Shown: positions 43,156-53,544, counted from the first letter of the stretch. The stretch is 64,000 bases of DNA from Clostridium bornimense (GCF_000577895.1 NZ_HG917868.1:1798001-1862000), one strand, 5' to 3'. The notes: generated from the sequence alone by a model not told the origin. Numbers and translations: made by a program.

Positions 43156-43204
43156 AAAAAAGGAGCCTGATGCACAAAATTAATTTATTGTGCAGCGGCC
43201 CCTA
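43156..43204 (-). terminator. Rho-independent terminator of the HPr gene
   Basis: Minus strand GGGGCCGCTGCACAA pairs with TTGTGCATCAGGCTCC (a few mismatches) followed by TTTTTTCAT. It is GC-rich for this genome and lies between two convergent genes, so it may serve both directions. Confidence 0.85.
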
Positions 43205-43215
43205 TATTGTGAATA

Positions 43216-43476
43216 TTATTCTTCAATTGATTCTATTAACTTAGCTACTGCTTCAGCTGCTGCAGCTTCATCATCTCCACTAGCTGAAACCTTAATAGCT
43301 GCTCCGCTAGTTACTGCTAATGATAAAACTCCGATTAAGCTCTTAGCATTTGCTTTTTTACCATTGAATTCTAAACTTACATCTGACTTAAATCCTGATG
43401 CTTCCTTAACTAATAATGTAGCTGGTCTTGCATGTAATCCTGTTGCGCTTTTTACAGTTACTTCTTTAACTACCAT
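43216..43476 (-). CDS. ptsH: HPr phosphocarrier protein of the PTS
   Basis: 86 residues from the ATG at 43476, preceded by GGTGGGAG; an earlier in-frame start seven codons upstream includes that site. The active His is in SATGLHARPATLL, and the regulatory Ser region (NAKSLIGVLSLAV) is intact, so it can serve both sugar phosphotransfer and, via HPr kinase, catabolite control. Single-gene unit. Confidence 0.95.
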   Translation of the reverse strand: MVVKEVTVKSATGLHARPATLLVKEASGFKSDVSLEFNGKKANAKSLIGVLSLAVTSGAAIKVSASGDDEAAAAEAVAKLIESIEE

Positions 43477-43543
43477 TTTTTCTCCCACCTTTATCATAGT
43501 ATCTTTAAATATCTACTTTAGTTTATCATATTGCCTATAGATT

Positions 43544-44734
43544 TTAAAGACCTTTTATAAATTTTTCGATTCTTCTTATACCTTCTTCTATATTTTCCAT
43601 AGAAGTTGCATAAGAAAGTCTTATATAATTATCATTTCCAAATGCTATCCCTGGTATCACCGCAACTTTTTCCTTTTCTAAAATTGCCTTTGAGAAGTCC
43701 ATTGAACCTTCTATCACTTTACCATCACATTTTTTTCCGAATACTTTACTTACATCTACCATCACATAAAAAGCTCCATTTGGATGTAAAGTTTCTAATG
43801 AATCAATACTATTTATTGATTGTATCATATAATTTTTTCTTCTCTCAAATTCTTTCACCATGAGCTTTATCTCATCGTCATTTCCTTCCAATGCCGCTAA
43901 TGCTGCATATTGAGCTATAGCATTAGCATTAGATGTAGTATGACTTTGTATATTTATCATTAACTTATTTATTTCTCTAGGTGCTGCTGAATATCCAATT
44001 CTCCATCCTGTCATAGCATAAGTCTTTGATACCCCATTAATAACGACAGTTCTATTAAAAGCATCTTCACTTAAACTTGCAATACTTATATGCTTTTTAC
44101 CATCATATATAAGTTTTTCATATATTTCATCTGATATAATAATTAAATCTTTTTCTTTTGCAAATTCAGCTATAACCCTTAACTCTTCTTCGCTATAAAC
44201 TGAACCTGTTGGATTATTCGGCGAATTTATTAAAATTGCTTTTGTTTTATCTGTACAATTTTCTTCTAATTCCTTCAATGTAAATTTAAAAGAATTTTCT
44301 TTTTTAGTCTTAATAAAAACAGGTACTCCTCCATTTAATTTAATTAATTCTGGATAAGTAACCCAATATGGTATATTTATTAGGACTTCATCACCTTCAT
44401 TTAATATTGCTGAAAACACATTTGCTAACGATTGCTTAGCACCTGTAGAAATTAAGATTTGATCTTCACTATAGTCTAATCCATTATCTTCTTTAAACTT
44501 TTTTATTATTGCTTTTTTTAATTCTGATATTCCTGATGTAGCTGTATATCTTGTATGATTATCATTTATAGCTTTTATTGCAGCCTCTTTAATATAATCT
44601 GGGGTATTAAAATCCGGTTCCCCTGCACCAAAAGATACTACATCTATACCTTGCTTTTTCATTTCATTGGCTTTCGCTGTTATTTCTAACGTCAATGAGG
44701 CTGCTAATGCCTCAGCTTTTCTTGATAATTTCAA
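43544..44734 (-). CDS. Class I PLP aminotransferase, probable aspartate aminotransferase
   Basis: 396 residues. VVSFGAGEPDFNTPDYIKEA, the substrate-binding NSPNNPTGSVYS, SDEIYEKL and the PLP Lys in NGVSKTYAMTGWRIGYSA are all present. The pattern fits the AspB/AspC subgroup Ib, which interconverts aspartate and oxaloacetate with glutamate and 2-oxoglutarate. Specificity for other amino acids cannot be excluded. It follows spoVS by about 70 bp, with a terminator in between. Confidence 0.9.
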   Translation of the reverse strand: MKLSRKAEALAASLTLEITAKANEMKKQGIDVVSFGAGEPDFNTPDYIKEAAIKAINDNHTRYTATSGISELKKAIIKKFKEDNGLDYSEDQILISTGAKQSLANVFSAILNEGDEVLINIPYWVTYPELIKLNGGVPVFIKTKKENSFKFTLKELEENCTDKTKAILINSPNNPTGSVYSEEELRVIAEFAKEKDLIIISDEIYEKLIYDGKKHISIASLSEDAFNRTVVINGVSKTYAMTGWRIGYSAAPREINKLMINIQSHTTSNANAIAQYAALAALEGNDDEIKLMVKEFERRKNYMIQSINSIDSLETLHPNGAFYVMVDVSKVFGKKCDGKVIEGSMDFSKAILEKEKVAVIPGIAFGNDNYIRLSYATSMENIEEGIRRIEKFIKGL

Positions 44735-44759
44735 TGCTATTACCCCCTCTTAATGTCTT

Positions 44760-44796
44760 TATTATAATAAAAGGACTTGTATTAAACAAGTCCTTT
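44760..44796 (-). terminator. Rho-independent terminator of spoVS
   Basis: AAAGGACTTGT and ACAAGTCCTTT (44770-44780 and 44786-44796) form a perfect stem with a 5-nt loop; the minus strand continues with TTATTATAA. The T-tract is interrupted, so efficiency may be moderate. Confidence 0.85.
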
Positions 44797-44807
44797 AGTA
44801 AACATTT

Positions 44808-45068
44808 TTATCTTGGTTGAACTATAAGCTTTATAGCAGTTCTTTCTTCCCCATCAATTTCAATATCTGTAAATGCAGGAATTACTACTAACTCAATTCC
44901 AGACGGAGCCATAAACCCTCTCGCTATTGCTACTGCTTTGATTGATTGATTAATTGCTCCTGCTCCTATAGCCTGTATTTCTGCCCCATTTTTTTCTCTA
45001 ACGATTCCCGCTAAAGCCCCTGCTACTGAGTTTGGATTTGATTTTGCTGAAACTTTTAATACTTCCAT
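44808..45068 (-). CDS. spoVS: Stage V sporulation protein S
   Basis: 86 residues of the highly conserved SpoVS (Alba-like) fold: EVLKVSAKSNPNSVAGALAG, GAGAINQSIKAVAIARGF and ERTAIKLIVQP. It is needed for engulfment/coat-stage progression in Bacillus. The gene lies downstream of rny, as in many Firmicutes, and indicates a spore-former. AGGAGGG precedes the ATG. A sigma-H promoter was looked for but not convincingly found. Confidence 0.97.
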   Translation of the reverse strand: MEVLKVSAKSNPNSVAGALAGIVREKNGAEIQAIGAGAINQSIKAVAIARGFMAPSGIELVVIPAFTDIEIDGEERTAIKLIVQPR

Positions 45069-45139
45069 AATTACCCTCCTAAAAATAAATTCAAAATATA
45101 GTGTTGTGATTAAACTGCTTATATATTTACAATTCTACA

Positions 45140-45189
45140 AAAAATCTAAAATTCCTTCAAAAGATTTTTTTTAATCTCTTGAAGGAAAT
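45140..45189 (-). terminator. Rho-independent terminator of rny
   Basis: Minus strand TTTCCTTCAAGAGATT pairs with AATCTTTTGAAGGAA (small mismatch), followed by TTTTAGATTTTTTG. It begins just after the rny stop. Confidence 0.85.
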
Positions 45190-45203
45190 TTTTTTCTCAT
45201 TTA

Positions 45204-46751
45204 TTATTTTGCATATTCAATTGCTCTAGTTTCTCTTATAACATTTATCTTAATTTGACCAGGATATTCTAATTCTTCTTCTATCTTCTTTACAATATCT
45301 CTAGCCATTTGAACTGATGATAAATCATCAACAACTTCTGGTTTAACCATAATTCTGACTTCTCTTCCAGCTTGAATGGCATATGACTTTTCTACACCCT
45401 CATATGAATTTGCTATTTCTTCTAAATGCTCAAGTCTCTTTATATATGCTTCTAAAGTTTCTCTTCTAGCTCCAGGTCTAGCTGCAGAAATGGCATCTGC
45501 CGCTTGAACAAGAATAGCTTCTATAGACTCTTGTTCCATATCTCCATGATGAGATCCAATAGCATTAACTATTATTGAAGATTCATGATATTTTTTAGCT
45601 AGTTCAGCTCCGATAACAGCATGTGGACCTTCCACTTCATGATCTACAGCCTTTCCTATATCATGCAATAATCCAGCTCTTTTTGCTAAAGTAGGATCCA
45701 TTCCTAATTCAGAAGCCATAAATCCTGCAAGATAAGCTACTTCTATAGAGTGTTTTAAAACGTTTTGACCATAAGAAGTTCTATACTTAAGTCTTCCTAA
45801 AACTTTTGTTATCTCTGGATGTAATCCATGAACTCCTGTTTCGAAAGATGCTTGTTCTCCTTCTTCTTTTATGTTGTTTTCAACCTCTCTCTTGGCTTTT
45901 TCCACCATCTCTTCAATTCTAGTTGGGTGAATTCTACCATCTAGTATTAACTTTTCTAATGCAATTCTAGCAACTTCTCTCCTTATCGGATCAAATCCAG
46001 ATAAAATTACTGCTTCTGGTGTATCATCTATGATTAAATCTATACCAGTTAGCGTTTCGATAGCTCTTATATTTCTTCCTTCTCTACCAATAATTCTACC
46101 TTTCATTTCATCATTTGGAAGAGCAACTACATGGACTGTAGACTCTGCTACATGATCAGCTGCACATCTCTGAATAGCCATAGTAATAATTTCTCTTGCT
46201 TTTTTATCTGCTTCTTCCTTGGACTTTTGCTCAGCATCCTTTATCAACATCGCTGATTCATGTTTCAATTCTTTTCTAAGTTTTCCCAGAATCTCTTCTT
46301 TGGCCTCCTCACTAGTAAGCCCTGATATTCTCTCTAACTCTTTTGATTGTAAAAGATATGTTTCTTCTACTTTCTCTTCTTTCTCAGCAACTTGAGATAA
46401 CTTTTTCGCTAAAACATCTTCTTTTTTCTCTAAGCTTTCACTCTTTCTATCTAGAGATTCTTCCTTTTGAAGGTTTCTTCTTTCAAGCCTTTGAATTTCA
46501 TTCCTTCTTTCCCTAAGTTCTCTATCTAAATCAGCTCTTAACTTATGAACTTCTTCTTTTGCACTTAAAATAGCTTCTTTTTTACTAGAATCTGCTTCTT
46601 TTAAAGCATCTTCAATAATTTTCTTTGCTTTTTCATCAGCATTGGATAACTTATCCATCGCTGTACTCTTTTTAATCTGAATGTCAATTAATATAGCGAT
46701 ACCAGCAATAACTATTGCTATTACTGCAAATACAACATATTTCATTTCCAT
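45204..46751 (-). CDS. rny: Ribonuclease Y
   Basis: 515 residues: an N-terminal transmembrane helix (about residues 5-22), a long Glu/Lys/Arg coiled coil (about 35-190), a KH domain ([19 protein letters not shown]) and an HD domain with [13 protein letters not shown]. It is a membrane-anchored endonuclease that initiates mRNA decay. The TTGACA/TAAAAT promoter at 46857-46885 drives it. Confidence 0.97.
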   Translation of the reverse strand: MEMKYVVFAVIAIVIAGIAILIDIQIKKSTAMDKLSNADEKAKKIIEDALKEADSSKKEAILSAKEEVHKLRADLDRELRERRNEIQRLERRNLQKEESLDRKSESLEKKEDVLAKKLSQVAEKEEKVEETYLLQSKELERISGLTSEEAKEEILGKLRKELKHESAMLIKDAEQKSKEEADKKAREIITMAIQRCAADHVAESTVHVVALPNDEMKGRIIGREGRNIRAIETLTGIDLIIDDTPEAVILSGFDPIRREVARIALEKLILDGRIHPTRIEEMVEKAKREVENNIKEEGEQASFETGVHGLHPEITKVLGRLKYRTSYGQNVLKHSIEVAYLAGFMASELGMDPTLAKRAGLLHDIGKAVDHEVEGPHAVIGAELAKKYHESSIIVNAIGSHHGDMEQESIEAILVQAADAISAARPGARRETLEAYIKRLEHLEEIANSYEGVEKSYAIQAGREVRIMVKPEVVDDLSSVQMARDIVKKIEEELEYPGQIKINVIRETRAIEYAK

Positions 46752-46856
46752 TGCCGAACACCTCCTTGCTTATTTGTACAAATTTGAGAGCCGAAAAGGT
46801 GTCATATTTATTCATTTGGCAATAATACTTATATGATAAACCAGTATTTGTATTTA

Positions 46857-46885
46857 ATTTTATATTAAATACAGTCTACTGTCAA
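46857..46885 (-). promoter_or_regulatory. Sigma-A promoter of rny
   Basis: Minus strand TTGACA (46880-46885), 17-bp spacer, TAAAAT (46857-46862). The rest of the 369-bp gap (46752-47120) holds the recA terminator and AT-rich sequence without a gene. Confidence 0.85.
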
Positions 46886-47045
46886 GATTTAAGGACTTCA
46901 ACTATTAAAATATTTATTTATTTACTCAGAAAATAGGTAATTTTATACATTAAAGTAAATATCGTTATGTATCATTATTGCAATTCGTTATTTTTTGTAT
47001 TTTTTTCTGATATTTTTTATTGTTTTTTCATAAATTACCTTTTTA

Positions 47046-47085
47046 TATAATAAATTAAAGTAGAGCGTTAACTCTACTTTAATTT
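47046..47085 (-). terminator. Rho-independent terminator of recA
   Basis: AAATTAAAGTAGAG and CTCTACTTTAATTT form a perfect 14-bp stem with a 6-nt loop (47052-47065 and 47072-47085), followed on the minus strand by TATTATATAA. Confidence 0.85.
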
Positions 47086-47120
47086 TTAAATATATATTAA
47101 AATTAACAATTATACAAATT

Positions 47121-48149
47121 TTATTCTTCTTCCATGTCTACTTCTACAGCATTAGTAGCTAATGGCAAATTATATTTTTCTCTAATTTTATTTTCAATTT
47201 CTAATGCTATATCAGGATTTTCAGTTAAGAAAATTTTTGAATTTTCTCTTCCTTGACCCAATCTAGTATCTCCATATGAGAACCAAGCCCCACTTTTTTG
47301 TACAATTTCTTCCTTTACGCCGATATCTAATACATTACCTTCTCTTGAAATTCCTTCATTATACATAATATCAAATTCCGCTTGTTTAAATGGAGGTGCT
47401 ACCTTATTTTTAACAACTTTAACTCTAGCTCTTGATCCTAGAACTTCATCACCTTGTTTTATAGTATCTATTTTTCTAATATCTAATCTTACAGAAGCAT
47501 AGAATTTTAATGCTCTACCTCCAGTAGTTGTTTCTGGATTTCCAAACATAACACCAACTTTTTCTCTTAATTGGTTAATAAATACTATGACACATTTAGA
47601 TTTATTAATTGAACCTGTTAATTTTCTTAATGCTTGAGACATTAATCTAGCTTGTAATCCTACATGAGAATCTCCCATTTCACCTTCAATTTCGGCCTTT
47701 GGAACTAAAGCTGCTACAGAGTCAACTATTATAATATCAATAGCCCCAGATCTAACTAAAGCTTCTGTTATTTCTAATGCTTGTTCTCCTGTATCCGGTT
47801 GAGAAACTATAAGACTTTCTGTATCTACTCCTAATTTTCTTGCATAAGAAGGATCTAAAGCATGCTCAGCATCAATAAATGCCGCTGCTCCTCCAGCTTT
47901 TTGTGCTTCTGCTACCATATGTAAAGCTACAGTAGTTTTACCTGATGATTCTGGTCCATATACTTCTATTATTCTTCCCTTTGGTACTCCACCAATTCCT
48001 AATGCAAGATCTAGAGAAAGACATCCTGTAGGTATACAGTCTACATCTAATGTAGAGTTCTCTCCTAGTGTCATTACTGATCCTTTACCAAATTGTTTTT
48101 CTATCTGAGACATCGCTACTTGTATTGCTTGTAATTTATCATTATTCAT
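47121..48149 (-). CDS. recA: Recombinase RecA
   Basis: 342 residues. Walker [14 protein letters not shown], the [18 protein letters not shown] region, Walker [21 protein letters not shown] and the L2 loop area [19 protein letters not shown] are intact. RecA forms filaments on single-stranded DNA for recombination and triggers LexA self-cleavage. It has a textbook sigma-A promoter with an overlapping LexA box and its own terminator. Confidence 0.98.
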   Translation of the reverse strand: MNNDKLQAIQVAMSQIEKQFGKGSVMTLGENSTLDVDCIPTGCLSLDLALGIGGVPKGRIIEVYGPESSGKTTVALHMVAEAQKAGGAAAFIDAEHALDPSYARKLGVDTESLIVSQPDTGEQALEITEALVRSGAIDIIIVDSVAALVPKAEIEGEMGDSHVGLQARLMSQALRKLTGSINKSKCVIVFINQLREKVGVMFGNPETTTGGRALKFYASVRLDIRKIDTIKQGDEVLGSRARVKVVKNKVAPPFKQAEFDIMYNEGISREGNVLDIGVKEEIVQKSGAWFSYGDTRLGQGRENSKIFLTENPDIALEIENKIREKYNLPLATNAVEVDMEEE

Positions 48150-48178
48150 AAGCCCTTTTCAGGTCACTCTCCTTTCAA

Positions 48179-48190
48179 GAACATTTGTTC
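48179..48190. promoter_or_regulatory. LexA (SOS) box of recA
   Basis: GAACATTTGTTC matches the Firmicute LexA core GAAC-N4-GTTC exactly. It lies 6 bp downstream of the recA -10, over the transcription start, so LexA binding would block recA initiation. Confidence 0.9.
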
Positions 48191-48196
48191 TATTTG

Positions 48197-48225
48197 ATTA
48201 TATATCATTTAACTATTTCAGTCAA
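48197..48225 (-). promoter_or_regulatory. Sigma-A promoter of recA
   Basis: Minus strand TTGACT (48220-48225), 17-bp spacer, TATAAT (48197-48202); one mismatch from consensus. Confidence 0.9.
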
Positions 48226-48227
48226 TA

Positions 48228-48262
48228 ATATAAATAAAAGTTCCTATTATAAGGAACCTTTT
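48228..48262 (-). terminator. Rho-independent terminator of the rimO-pgsA unit
   Basis: Minus strand AAAGGTTCCT TATAAT AGGAACTTTT forms a stem of about 9 bp with a 6-nt loop, followed by ATTTATAT. It lies just upstream of the recA -35. Confidence 0.8.
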
Positions 48263-48294
48263 ATTCATATTTTATCCATAATATTTTCTTTTAA

Positions 48295-48840
48295 TCACAT
48301 ACTACCTTTAAAAACGCCAGAATTTTTCCAAAAATACTCAATTCCAGATATTATCGTTATAATTACAGCGATAAATATAGCTACATTACAAAACATTCCT
48401 AAAACATTATTTTGTACACCTACTTGTATTAATGATGCTATAAGAGCAATCATTTGAACAACGGTTTTAGTTTTTCCTAATTTACTAGCAGCTATTACTA
48501 TGCCTTCAGATGCTGCTACGCATCTTAAGCCTGTTACAGCAAATTCTCTTGCTATTATTATCACTGCTGCCCAAGAAGACAATCCCCCTAATTGAACTAA
48601 AGCTACTAAAGCAGAACTTACCAATAATTTATCCGCTAGCGGATCCATGAATTTTCCTAAATTCGTTACTTGGTTTCTACTTCTTGCTATATAGCCATCT
48701 AATTGATCTGTTATTGATGCTATAATAAAAATTCCTGTAGCTATAAAGCTACCATAAGGTATATCTTCACCAGCAATAAACACCATAAATACTGGCACTA
48801 AAATGACTCTCAGTACAGTCAACTTATTAGCTAAATTCAT
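48295..48840 (-). CDS. pgsA: CDP-diacylglycerol-glycerol-3-phosphate 3-phosphatidyltransferase
   Basis: About 181 residues from the ATG at 48840, 9 nt after AGGAG; a TTG three codons earlier abuts that site. The CDP-alcohol phosphotransferase motif is visible as [13 protein letters not shown] followed by [12 protein letters not shown]. Several transmembrane helices fit the family. It makes phosphatidylglycerol phosphate. It overlaps the end of rimO by 14 bp. Confidence 0.95.
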   Translation of the reverse strand: MNLANKLTVLRVILVPVFMVFIAGEDIPYGSFIATGIFIIASITDQLDGYIARSRNQVTNLGKFMDPLADKLLVSSALVALVQLGGLSSWAAVIIIAREFAVTGLRCVAASEGIVIAASKLGKTKTVVQMIALIASLIQVGVQNNVLGMFCNVAIFIAVIITIISGIEYFWKNSGVFKGSM

Positions 48841-50161
48841 TTTGAACAACTCCTATTAAATCATATTCTTCTGTATCAATAATTTCTACATCGTAAAAAT
48901 TTCCTATGGTTAATATTGTATCACATTTAATTAAAATTGCACCATCAATATCTGGCGCCATAGCATAATTTCTTCCTATAGCTATATTATTTTCTATATT
49001 TTCTACTAAAACTCTATATTTCTTACCTATTTTATTTTTATTTTTATTAAAGAAAATTTTACTTTGTAATGTCATTATTATTCTTTTTCTCTTCTCTTTA
49101 ACTTCTTCATCAACTTGATTATCCATTTCTGCTGCTAAAGTATCCTCTTCTTTTGAATAAGTGAATACTCCTAAATTATCTATTTTATATTCTTTTACAA
49201 AATCCACCAATTCATTAAAATCTTCCTCTGTTTCTCCAGGGAATCCTACTATTAAAGAAGTTCTAAGCGCAATTTCTGGTACTCTTTTTCTTAACTCATC
49301 AATTTTAGCTGTTATTGTTTCTTTCTTAGTTCTTCTTCTCATAGCTTTTAATATATTATTACTTATATGTTGTATAGGTATATCTAAATACTTAACCACT
49401 TTAGGATTATTTGCAATTTCATCAATTAATCCTTCATATAATTCTTCTGGATAACAATATAATACTCTTATCCACTCTATACCTTCAATTTTAGATATCT
49501 CTTGTAATAAAACATGTAACCTTTTTTCTTTGTATATATCAGTTCCATATCTTGTTGTATCTTGTGCTACTAATATTAATTCTTTTACACCTTGCATAGA
49601 TAATTCTTCAGCTTCTTTTAAAATGCTTTCAATAGTTCTACTTCTATATCTTCCTCTTATCTTAGGAATAATACAATATGAACAAGTATTATTACATCCT
49701 TCTGCTATTCTAATATAAGCACTTGATGTACCTGTAGTTAATATTCTCTTTCCTTCATTTATTCCAGTGTCACTATATTCAACTTCATAATTAAGTTCTT
49801 TATTATCTAATTTACTTTCTAAAAGTTTTAATAAATCACCATATCCATTTACTCCTAATATAAAATCTAACTCAGGCATAAGTGCTAATAATTCTTTGCC
49901 ATATCTTTGAGTTAAACACCCTGTAGCTACTAACACTTTACAATTATATTTGTTTTTATATTCACTCATTTCAAGAATTGTATCTATAGATTCTTGCTTT
50001 GAAGATTCTATAAATCCACAAGTATTTACTATTATTATATCTGCTTTCTTTGGATCATTAGTAATCTCATAATTTTCGCTTAAATTTCCTAATATTATTT
50101 CTGAATCTATTCTATTTTTATCGCATCCAAGACTAACTAATCCTACTTTATACTTTTTCAC
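48827..50161 (-). CDS. rimO: Ribosomal protein uS12 methylthiotransferase RimO
   Basis: 444 residues. The UPF0004 N-terminal domain ([14 protein letters not shown]), the radical-SAM cluster motif [13 protein letters not shown] and a C-terminal TRAM domain (about 375-440) are in the right order. The SLGCDKN start separates RimO from MiaB. It methylthiolates an Asp of S12 using two iron-sulfur clusters. Paired with pgsA as in other clostridia. Confidence 0.95.
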   Translation of the reverse strand: MKKYKVGLVSLGCDKNRIDSEIILGNLSENYEITNDPKKADIIIVNTCGFIESSKQESIDTILEMSEYKNKYNCKVLVATGCLTQRYGKELLALMPELDFILGVNGYGDLLKLLESKLDNKELNYEVEYSDTGINEGKRILTTGTSSAYIRIAEGCNNTCSYCIIPKIRGRYRSRTIESILKEAEELSMQGVKELILVAQDTTRYGTDIYKEKRLHVLLQEISKIEGIEWIRVLYCYPEELYEGLIDEIANNPKVVKYLDIPIQHISNNILKAMRRRTKKETITAKIDELRKRVPEIALRTSLIVGFPGETEEDFNELVDFVKEYKIDNLGVFTYSKEEDTLAAEMDNQVDEEVKEKRKRIIMTLQSKIFFNKNKNKIGKKYRVLVENIENNIAIGRNYAMAPDIDGAILIKCDTILTIGNFYDVEIIDTEEYDLIGVVQNEFS

Positions 50162-50336
50162 TTTATTTCCTCCTAGGTCAAAACTCTTATTATATTTTAA
50201 ATTACGGTTATATCATTTACAAGAAATTTATTATGTTTTTTACGTGTATTTTATCCCATATTCTCTACTAAAATAATAATTTTATCATTAAATTCACTAA
50301 CTAACTAGTATATAAGAAGACTCAGACCTATTTTAA

Positions 50337-52544
50337 TTATTCATCTTCCGCTACTCTTTTTAATACTGTTCTTGGTTTACTTCCATCTTTTCCTGATATT
50401 ATTCCTTTTTCCTCCAAAGAATCTATCATTCTAGCTGCTCTATTATATCCTATTCTCATTCGTCTTTGTAGCATTGATGCTGATGCTTGTCCCTCTTCTA
50501 ACACAATTTTTATAGCCTCTCCTAAAAGCTCATCATCATCACTATTATCATTGGAAGATCCTTTTGTATGTGTACTATTTATAGCTTCAATAATTTCTTC
50601 TTTATAATCAACGGTTTCTCCTTGTGATTTTATATATCCCACAACTTTTTCAACCTCTTCCTCTGTTATAAATGCACCCTGAACTCTTATAGGCTTTGAT
50701 TCTCCTACAGGATAATATAACATATCTCCTTTTCCTAATAACTTTTCTGCTCCAGATGAATCTAATATTGTTCTTGAATCTATTTGTGAAGATACAGCAA
50801 AAGATATTCTTGATGGTATATTAGCTTTAATAATACCTGTTATTACATCTACAGATGGTCGTTGTGTAGCTATAACTAAATGCATACCAGCAGCTCTTGC
50901 CATTTGTGCAAGCCTTGCTATATAATCTTCTACATCACCTGGGCAAACCATCATAAGATCTGCTAACTCATCAATTATTATAACTATCCATTGCATTTTA
51001 TTTTCTACTTTTCCCTTTTCATAGAGTTCATTATATCCTTCTATATTTCTTACACCGGTTTCAGCAAATGTATTATATCTTTTTGTCATCTCATTTACTG
51101 CCCAATTTAATGCTCCAGCAGCTTTCTTCGGATTGGTAACTACTGGTATTAAAAGATGTGGAATTCCATTATACACATTAAGTTCTACTACTTTAGGGTC
51201 AACCATAAGAAGTTTAACATCATTAGGTGAATACTTATATAATATAGATATTATAAGGGTATTTATACATACAGACTTTCCTGATCCAGTAGCTCCAGCA
51301 ATAAGTAAATGAGGCATCTTGGTAAGATCTGCTACAACGCAATTTCCACTTATATCTTTTCCTAACGCAAAAGCTAACTTACTTTTAGTATTCTTAAACA
51401 CATCAGAATCAAGTACTTCTCTTAAGAATACCGCCGATGTAACCTGATTTGGTATCTCTATTCCAACAGCAGCCTTTCCTGGTATAGGTGCTTCAATTCT
51501 TACACCTTTTGCTGCTAAACTTAATGCTATGTCATCACTAAGATTTATTATTTTAGAAACTTTAACTCCTGCACTTGGTTGTAATTCATATCTTGTTACA
51601 GAAGGGCCTTTAGATACTTCTATAACCTTAGCATTTACTCCAAAACTTTTTAGTGTTTCTTCCAATTTTGCTGCACTGGCAAGTAATTCCTTCTTGTCAT
51701 GCTTATTCATCTTTATAGCAGAATTTTCTTTTAAGAAACTAGTATCTGGTAGCTTATACTCTTCTTCTAGATAATTGTTTATTTTAGTTTCTAATTCCAC
51801 ACTAATATCTTCTGCAGACTCTTCATCTATATTTTGATTCTTTGTAGAAACTTCACCTTTAACTTCTTCAAAATTCTTTATCTTTATCCTATCAGTTTTA
51901 TCTATACTATTAGCATCAATTTTAACTTCTTTTTCTTTATTATCTTTGATATTACTTTTTTCATCTTCCACCCACTTTTCACTTTTAGCAGGTTTTTTAG
52001 CAATTATATAACTAAATATTTCTTTTATACTTGTATCAAACATAACAATATAAGAAGTGAAATATAATAGTATCAAAAGTATGTAACTACCGACTTCACC
52101 AATAAAAGATCTAATTGGTGTCATCAATATATATGCTATCATTCCTCCATGAAAAAAAGATGTAGTATTAATAAAAGCTTTCACTCCTCCACCATTATAA
52201 AAACTTTCATAACTTATATCTGAAAATAATAATAAAGTAGTTGCAAAAAACATCATAAGTCCAATAAATCTTTTAGTAAAAACAACTTTTCCTTTACTTT
52301 TAATATATGTGTAACCTACAATGGATAATAATAAAGGTAATACTAATATCCCTAATCCAAATAAGGATCTAGTGATAATCATAGACCACTTTCCAAGTAT
52401 CCCTGTAAAACTAGTATTTATATATGTAACAAGTAAAAACACACCTATTGCTATTAACGTAATTCCTAATAAATCACTATTTATCTTTTTTTGTTGCTGC
52501 TTTTTCTTTCTACTACTTTTATTCTGAACTTTTTTCTTTGACAT
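50337..52544 (-). CDS. ftsK: DNA translocase FtsK/SpoIIIE
   Basis: 735 residues: a Lys-rich N-terminus, four membrane helices in the first 170 or so residues, a variable linker, then the motor with Walker A AGATGSGKSVCINTLI and Walker B IVIIIDELADLMM. The C-terminal winged-helix gamma domain (SMLQRRMRIGYNRAARMID) recognises orienting sequences. It pumps chromosome DNA through the division or sporulation septum. In a spore-former it may serve both FtsK and SpoIIIE roles. Confidence 0.96.
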   Translation of the reverse strand: MSKKKVQNKSSRKKKQQQKKINSDLLGITLIAIGVFLLVTYINTSFTGILGKWSMIITRSLFGLGILVLPLLLSIVGYTYIKSKGKVVFTKRFIGLMMFFATTLLLFSDISYESFYNGGGVKAFINTTSFFHGGMIAYILMTPIRSFIGEVGSYILLILLYFTSYIVMFDTSIKEIFSYIIAKKPAKSEKWVEDEKSNIKDNKEKEVKIDANSIDKTDRIKIKNFEEVKGEVSTKNQNIDEESAEDISVELETKINNYLEEEYKLPDTSFLKENSAIKMNKHDKKELLASAAKLEETLKSFGVNAKVIEVSKGPSVTRYELQPSAGVKVSKIINLSDDIALSLAAKGVRIEAPIPGKAAVGIEIPNQVTSAVFLREVLDSDVFKNTKSKLAFALGKDISGNCVVADLTKMPHLLIAGATGSGKSVCINTLIISILYKYSPNDVKLLMVDPKVVELNVYNGIPHLLIPVVTNPKKAAGALNWAVNEMTKRYNTFAETGVRNIEGYNELYEKGKVENKMQWIVIIIDELADLMMVCPGDVEDYIARLAQMARAAGMHLVIATQRPSVDVITGIIKANIPSRISFAVSSQIDSRTILDSSGAEKLLGKGDMLYYPVGESKPIRVQGAFITEEEVEKVVGYIKSQGETVDYKEEIIEAINSTHTKGSSNDNSDDDELLGEAIKIVLEEGQASASMLQRRMRIGYNRAARMIDSLEEKGIISGKDGSKPRTVLKRVAEDE

Positions 52545-52563
52545 GTTATCACCCCATTTTATA

Positions 52564-52592
52564 ATTTTACACTATTAGACGAACACTTTAAA
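52564..52592 (-). promoter_or_regulatory. Candidate sigma-A promoter of ftsK
   Basis: Minus strand TTTAAA (52587-52592), 17-bp spacer, TAAAAT (52564-52569). The -10 is the same as that of rny; the -35 is weak. Confidence 0.4.
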
Positions 52593-52637
52593 TAAATAAA
52601 ATAAAAAATTGAGATGTTTTTTAGTACTCGGTGCGCT

Positions 52638-52685
52638 AAAAAAGGCTCCCGCAATCAAATTTTTATTTGCTATTACGACAGCCTC
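52638..52685 (-). terminator. Rho-independent terminator after tepA
   Basis: Minus strand GAGGCTGTCGTAATAGCAAAT pairs imperfectly with ATTTGATTGCGGGAGCCT, followed by TTTTTTAGC. The AGGCT/AGCCT outer arms are clear. Confidence 0.8.
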
Positions 52686-52760
52686 TATATGTTCTTTATT
52701 AAATTTCTCTTCGTTTTTATAATAGCCCATTATTGTTAACATTCTACTTATACTTGCCTA

Positions 52761-53492
52761 TTATTTATGATGTTCTTTGCCATCATCATTAGAATTTACA
52801 TTCTCAGCTTTCTTATCAATTAAACTTTCAAGTTTATTCAAAGCATCACTTATTCCACCAACTTCATCTATTAATCCTAATTCTACTGCTTGTTCTCCTA
52901 TAAGTATAGTTCCCATATCATTTAACAATTCATCTGTTTGCATCATAAGACTTGTTAAAGTATCTTTATTCATTTTTGATGTCCTTACAATAAAATCTGA
53001 TATTCTTTCTTGCATCTTATTAAAATATTCGAATGTTTGTGGTGCTCCTATTACAAGACCATTCATTCTAACTGGATGTATAATCATAGTTGCAGATGGA
53101 GATATAAATGAATAATTAGCAGCTGTAGCTAAAGGAACTCCAATAGAATGACTTCCTCCTATTACAAGAGATACTGTAGGCTTGCTTATACTTCTTATCA
53201 TTTCTGCTATAGCAAGACCCGCTTCCACATCTCCTCCCACAGTATTTAATATAATAAATACTCCTTCAATTTTATCATTAGTCTCTATAGATACTAATTG
53301 TGGTATACAATGTTCATATTTTGTACTTTTAGTTTGTGGTGGTAATACATTATGTCCTTCAACTTGACCTATAATAGTAATAAGGGCAATTCTATCTGAC
53401 ATTGAAGGTATCTTATCTGTACCATACTCTTTTACGTTTTCCTCTACCTTTTTTTCTTCAGCTAACTGAAGTTCTTTTTCCTTTTCATCCAT
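52761..53492 (-). CDS. tepA: ClpP-class protease TepA (translocation-enhancing protein)
   Basis: About 243 residues from the ATG at 53492; a TTG two codons earlier is too close to AGGAGG. The ClpP/crotonase-like core has the nucleophile Ser in VIGGSHSIGVPLAT, the His in MIIHPVRMNG, and EQAVELGLIDEVGG. TepA-type proteases are cytoplasmic and linked to protein secretion and spore development. Acidic N-terminal 30 residues are extra. Its ribosome binding site lies inside the lysC terminator. Confidence 0.88.
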   Translation of the reverse strand: MDEKEKELQLAEEKKVEENVKEYGTDKIPSMSDRIALITIIGQVEGHNVLPPQTKSTKYEHCIPQLVSIETNDKIEGVFIILNTVGGDVEAGLAIAEMIRSISKPTVSLVIGGSHSIGVPLATAANYSFISPSATMIIHPVRMNGLVIGAPQTFEYFNKMQERISDFIVRTSKMNKDTLTSLMMQTDELLNDMGTILIGEQAVELGLIDEVGGISDALNKLESLIDKKAENVNSNDDGKEHHK

Positions 53493-53495
53493 AAA

Positions 53496-53535
53496 CAAAA
53501 ACCTCCTAAAGGTATTATTCCAACCTTAGGAGGTT
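53496..53535 (-). terminator. lysC terminator whose 3' arm contains the tepA ribosome binding site
   Basis: Minus strand AACCTCCTAA (53526-53535 side) pairs with TTAGGAGGTT (53500-53510 side) around a roughly 16-nt loop, followed by TTTTG. The AGGAGG in the downstream arm is also the tepA Shine-Dalgarno, so read-through transcripts would have it sequestered. Confidence 0.75.
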
Positions 53536-53544
53536 TTATACTAT

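Noticed and set aside
42918-43175. Minus-strand open frame of 85 codons opposite the DUF378 gene
   Set aside because: The plus-strand frame has a good ribosome binding site and a recognisable DUF378 pattern; the antisense frame is Tyr/Ile/Asn-rich noise.
44950-45140. Sigma-H promoter for spoVS
   Set aside because: A GAAT -10-like element exists upstream of spoVS, but the matching -35 is poor and its spacing is about 15 instead of 11-12, so it is not listed.
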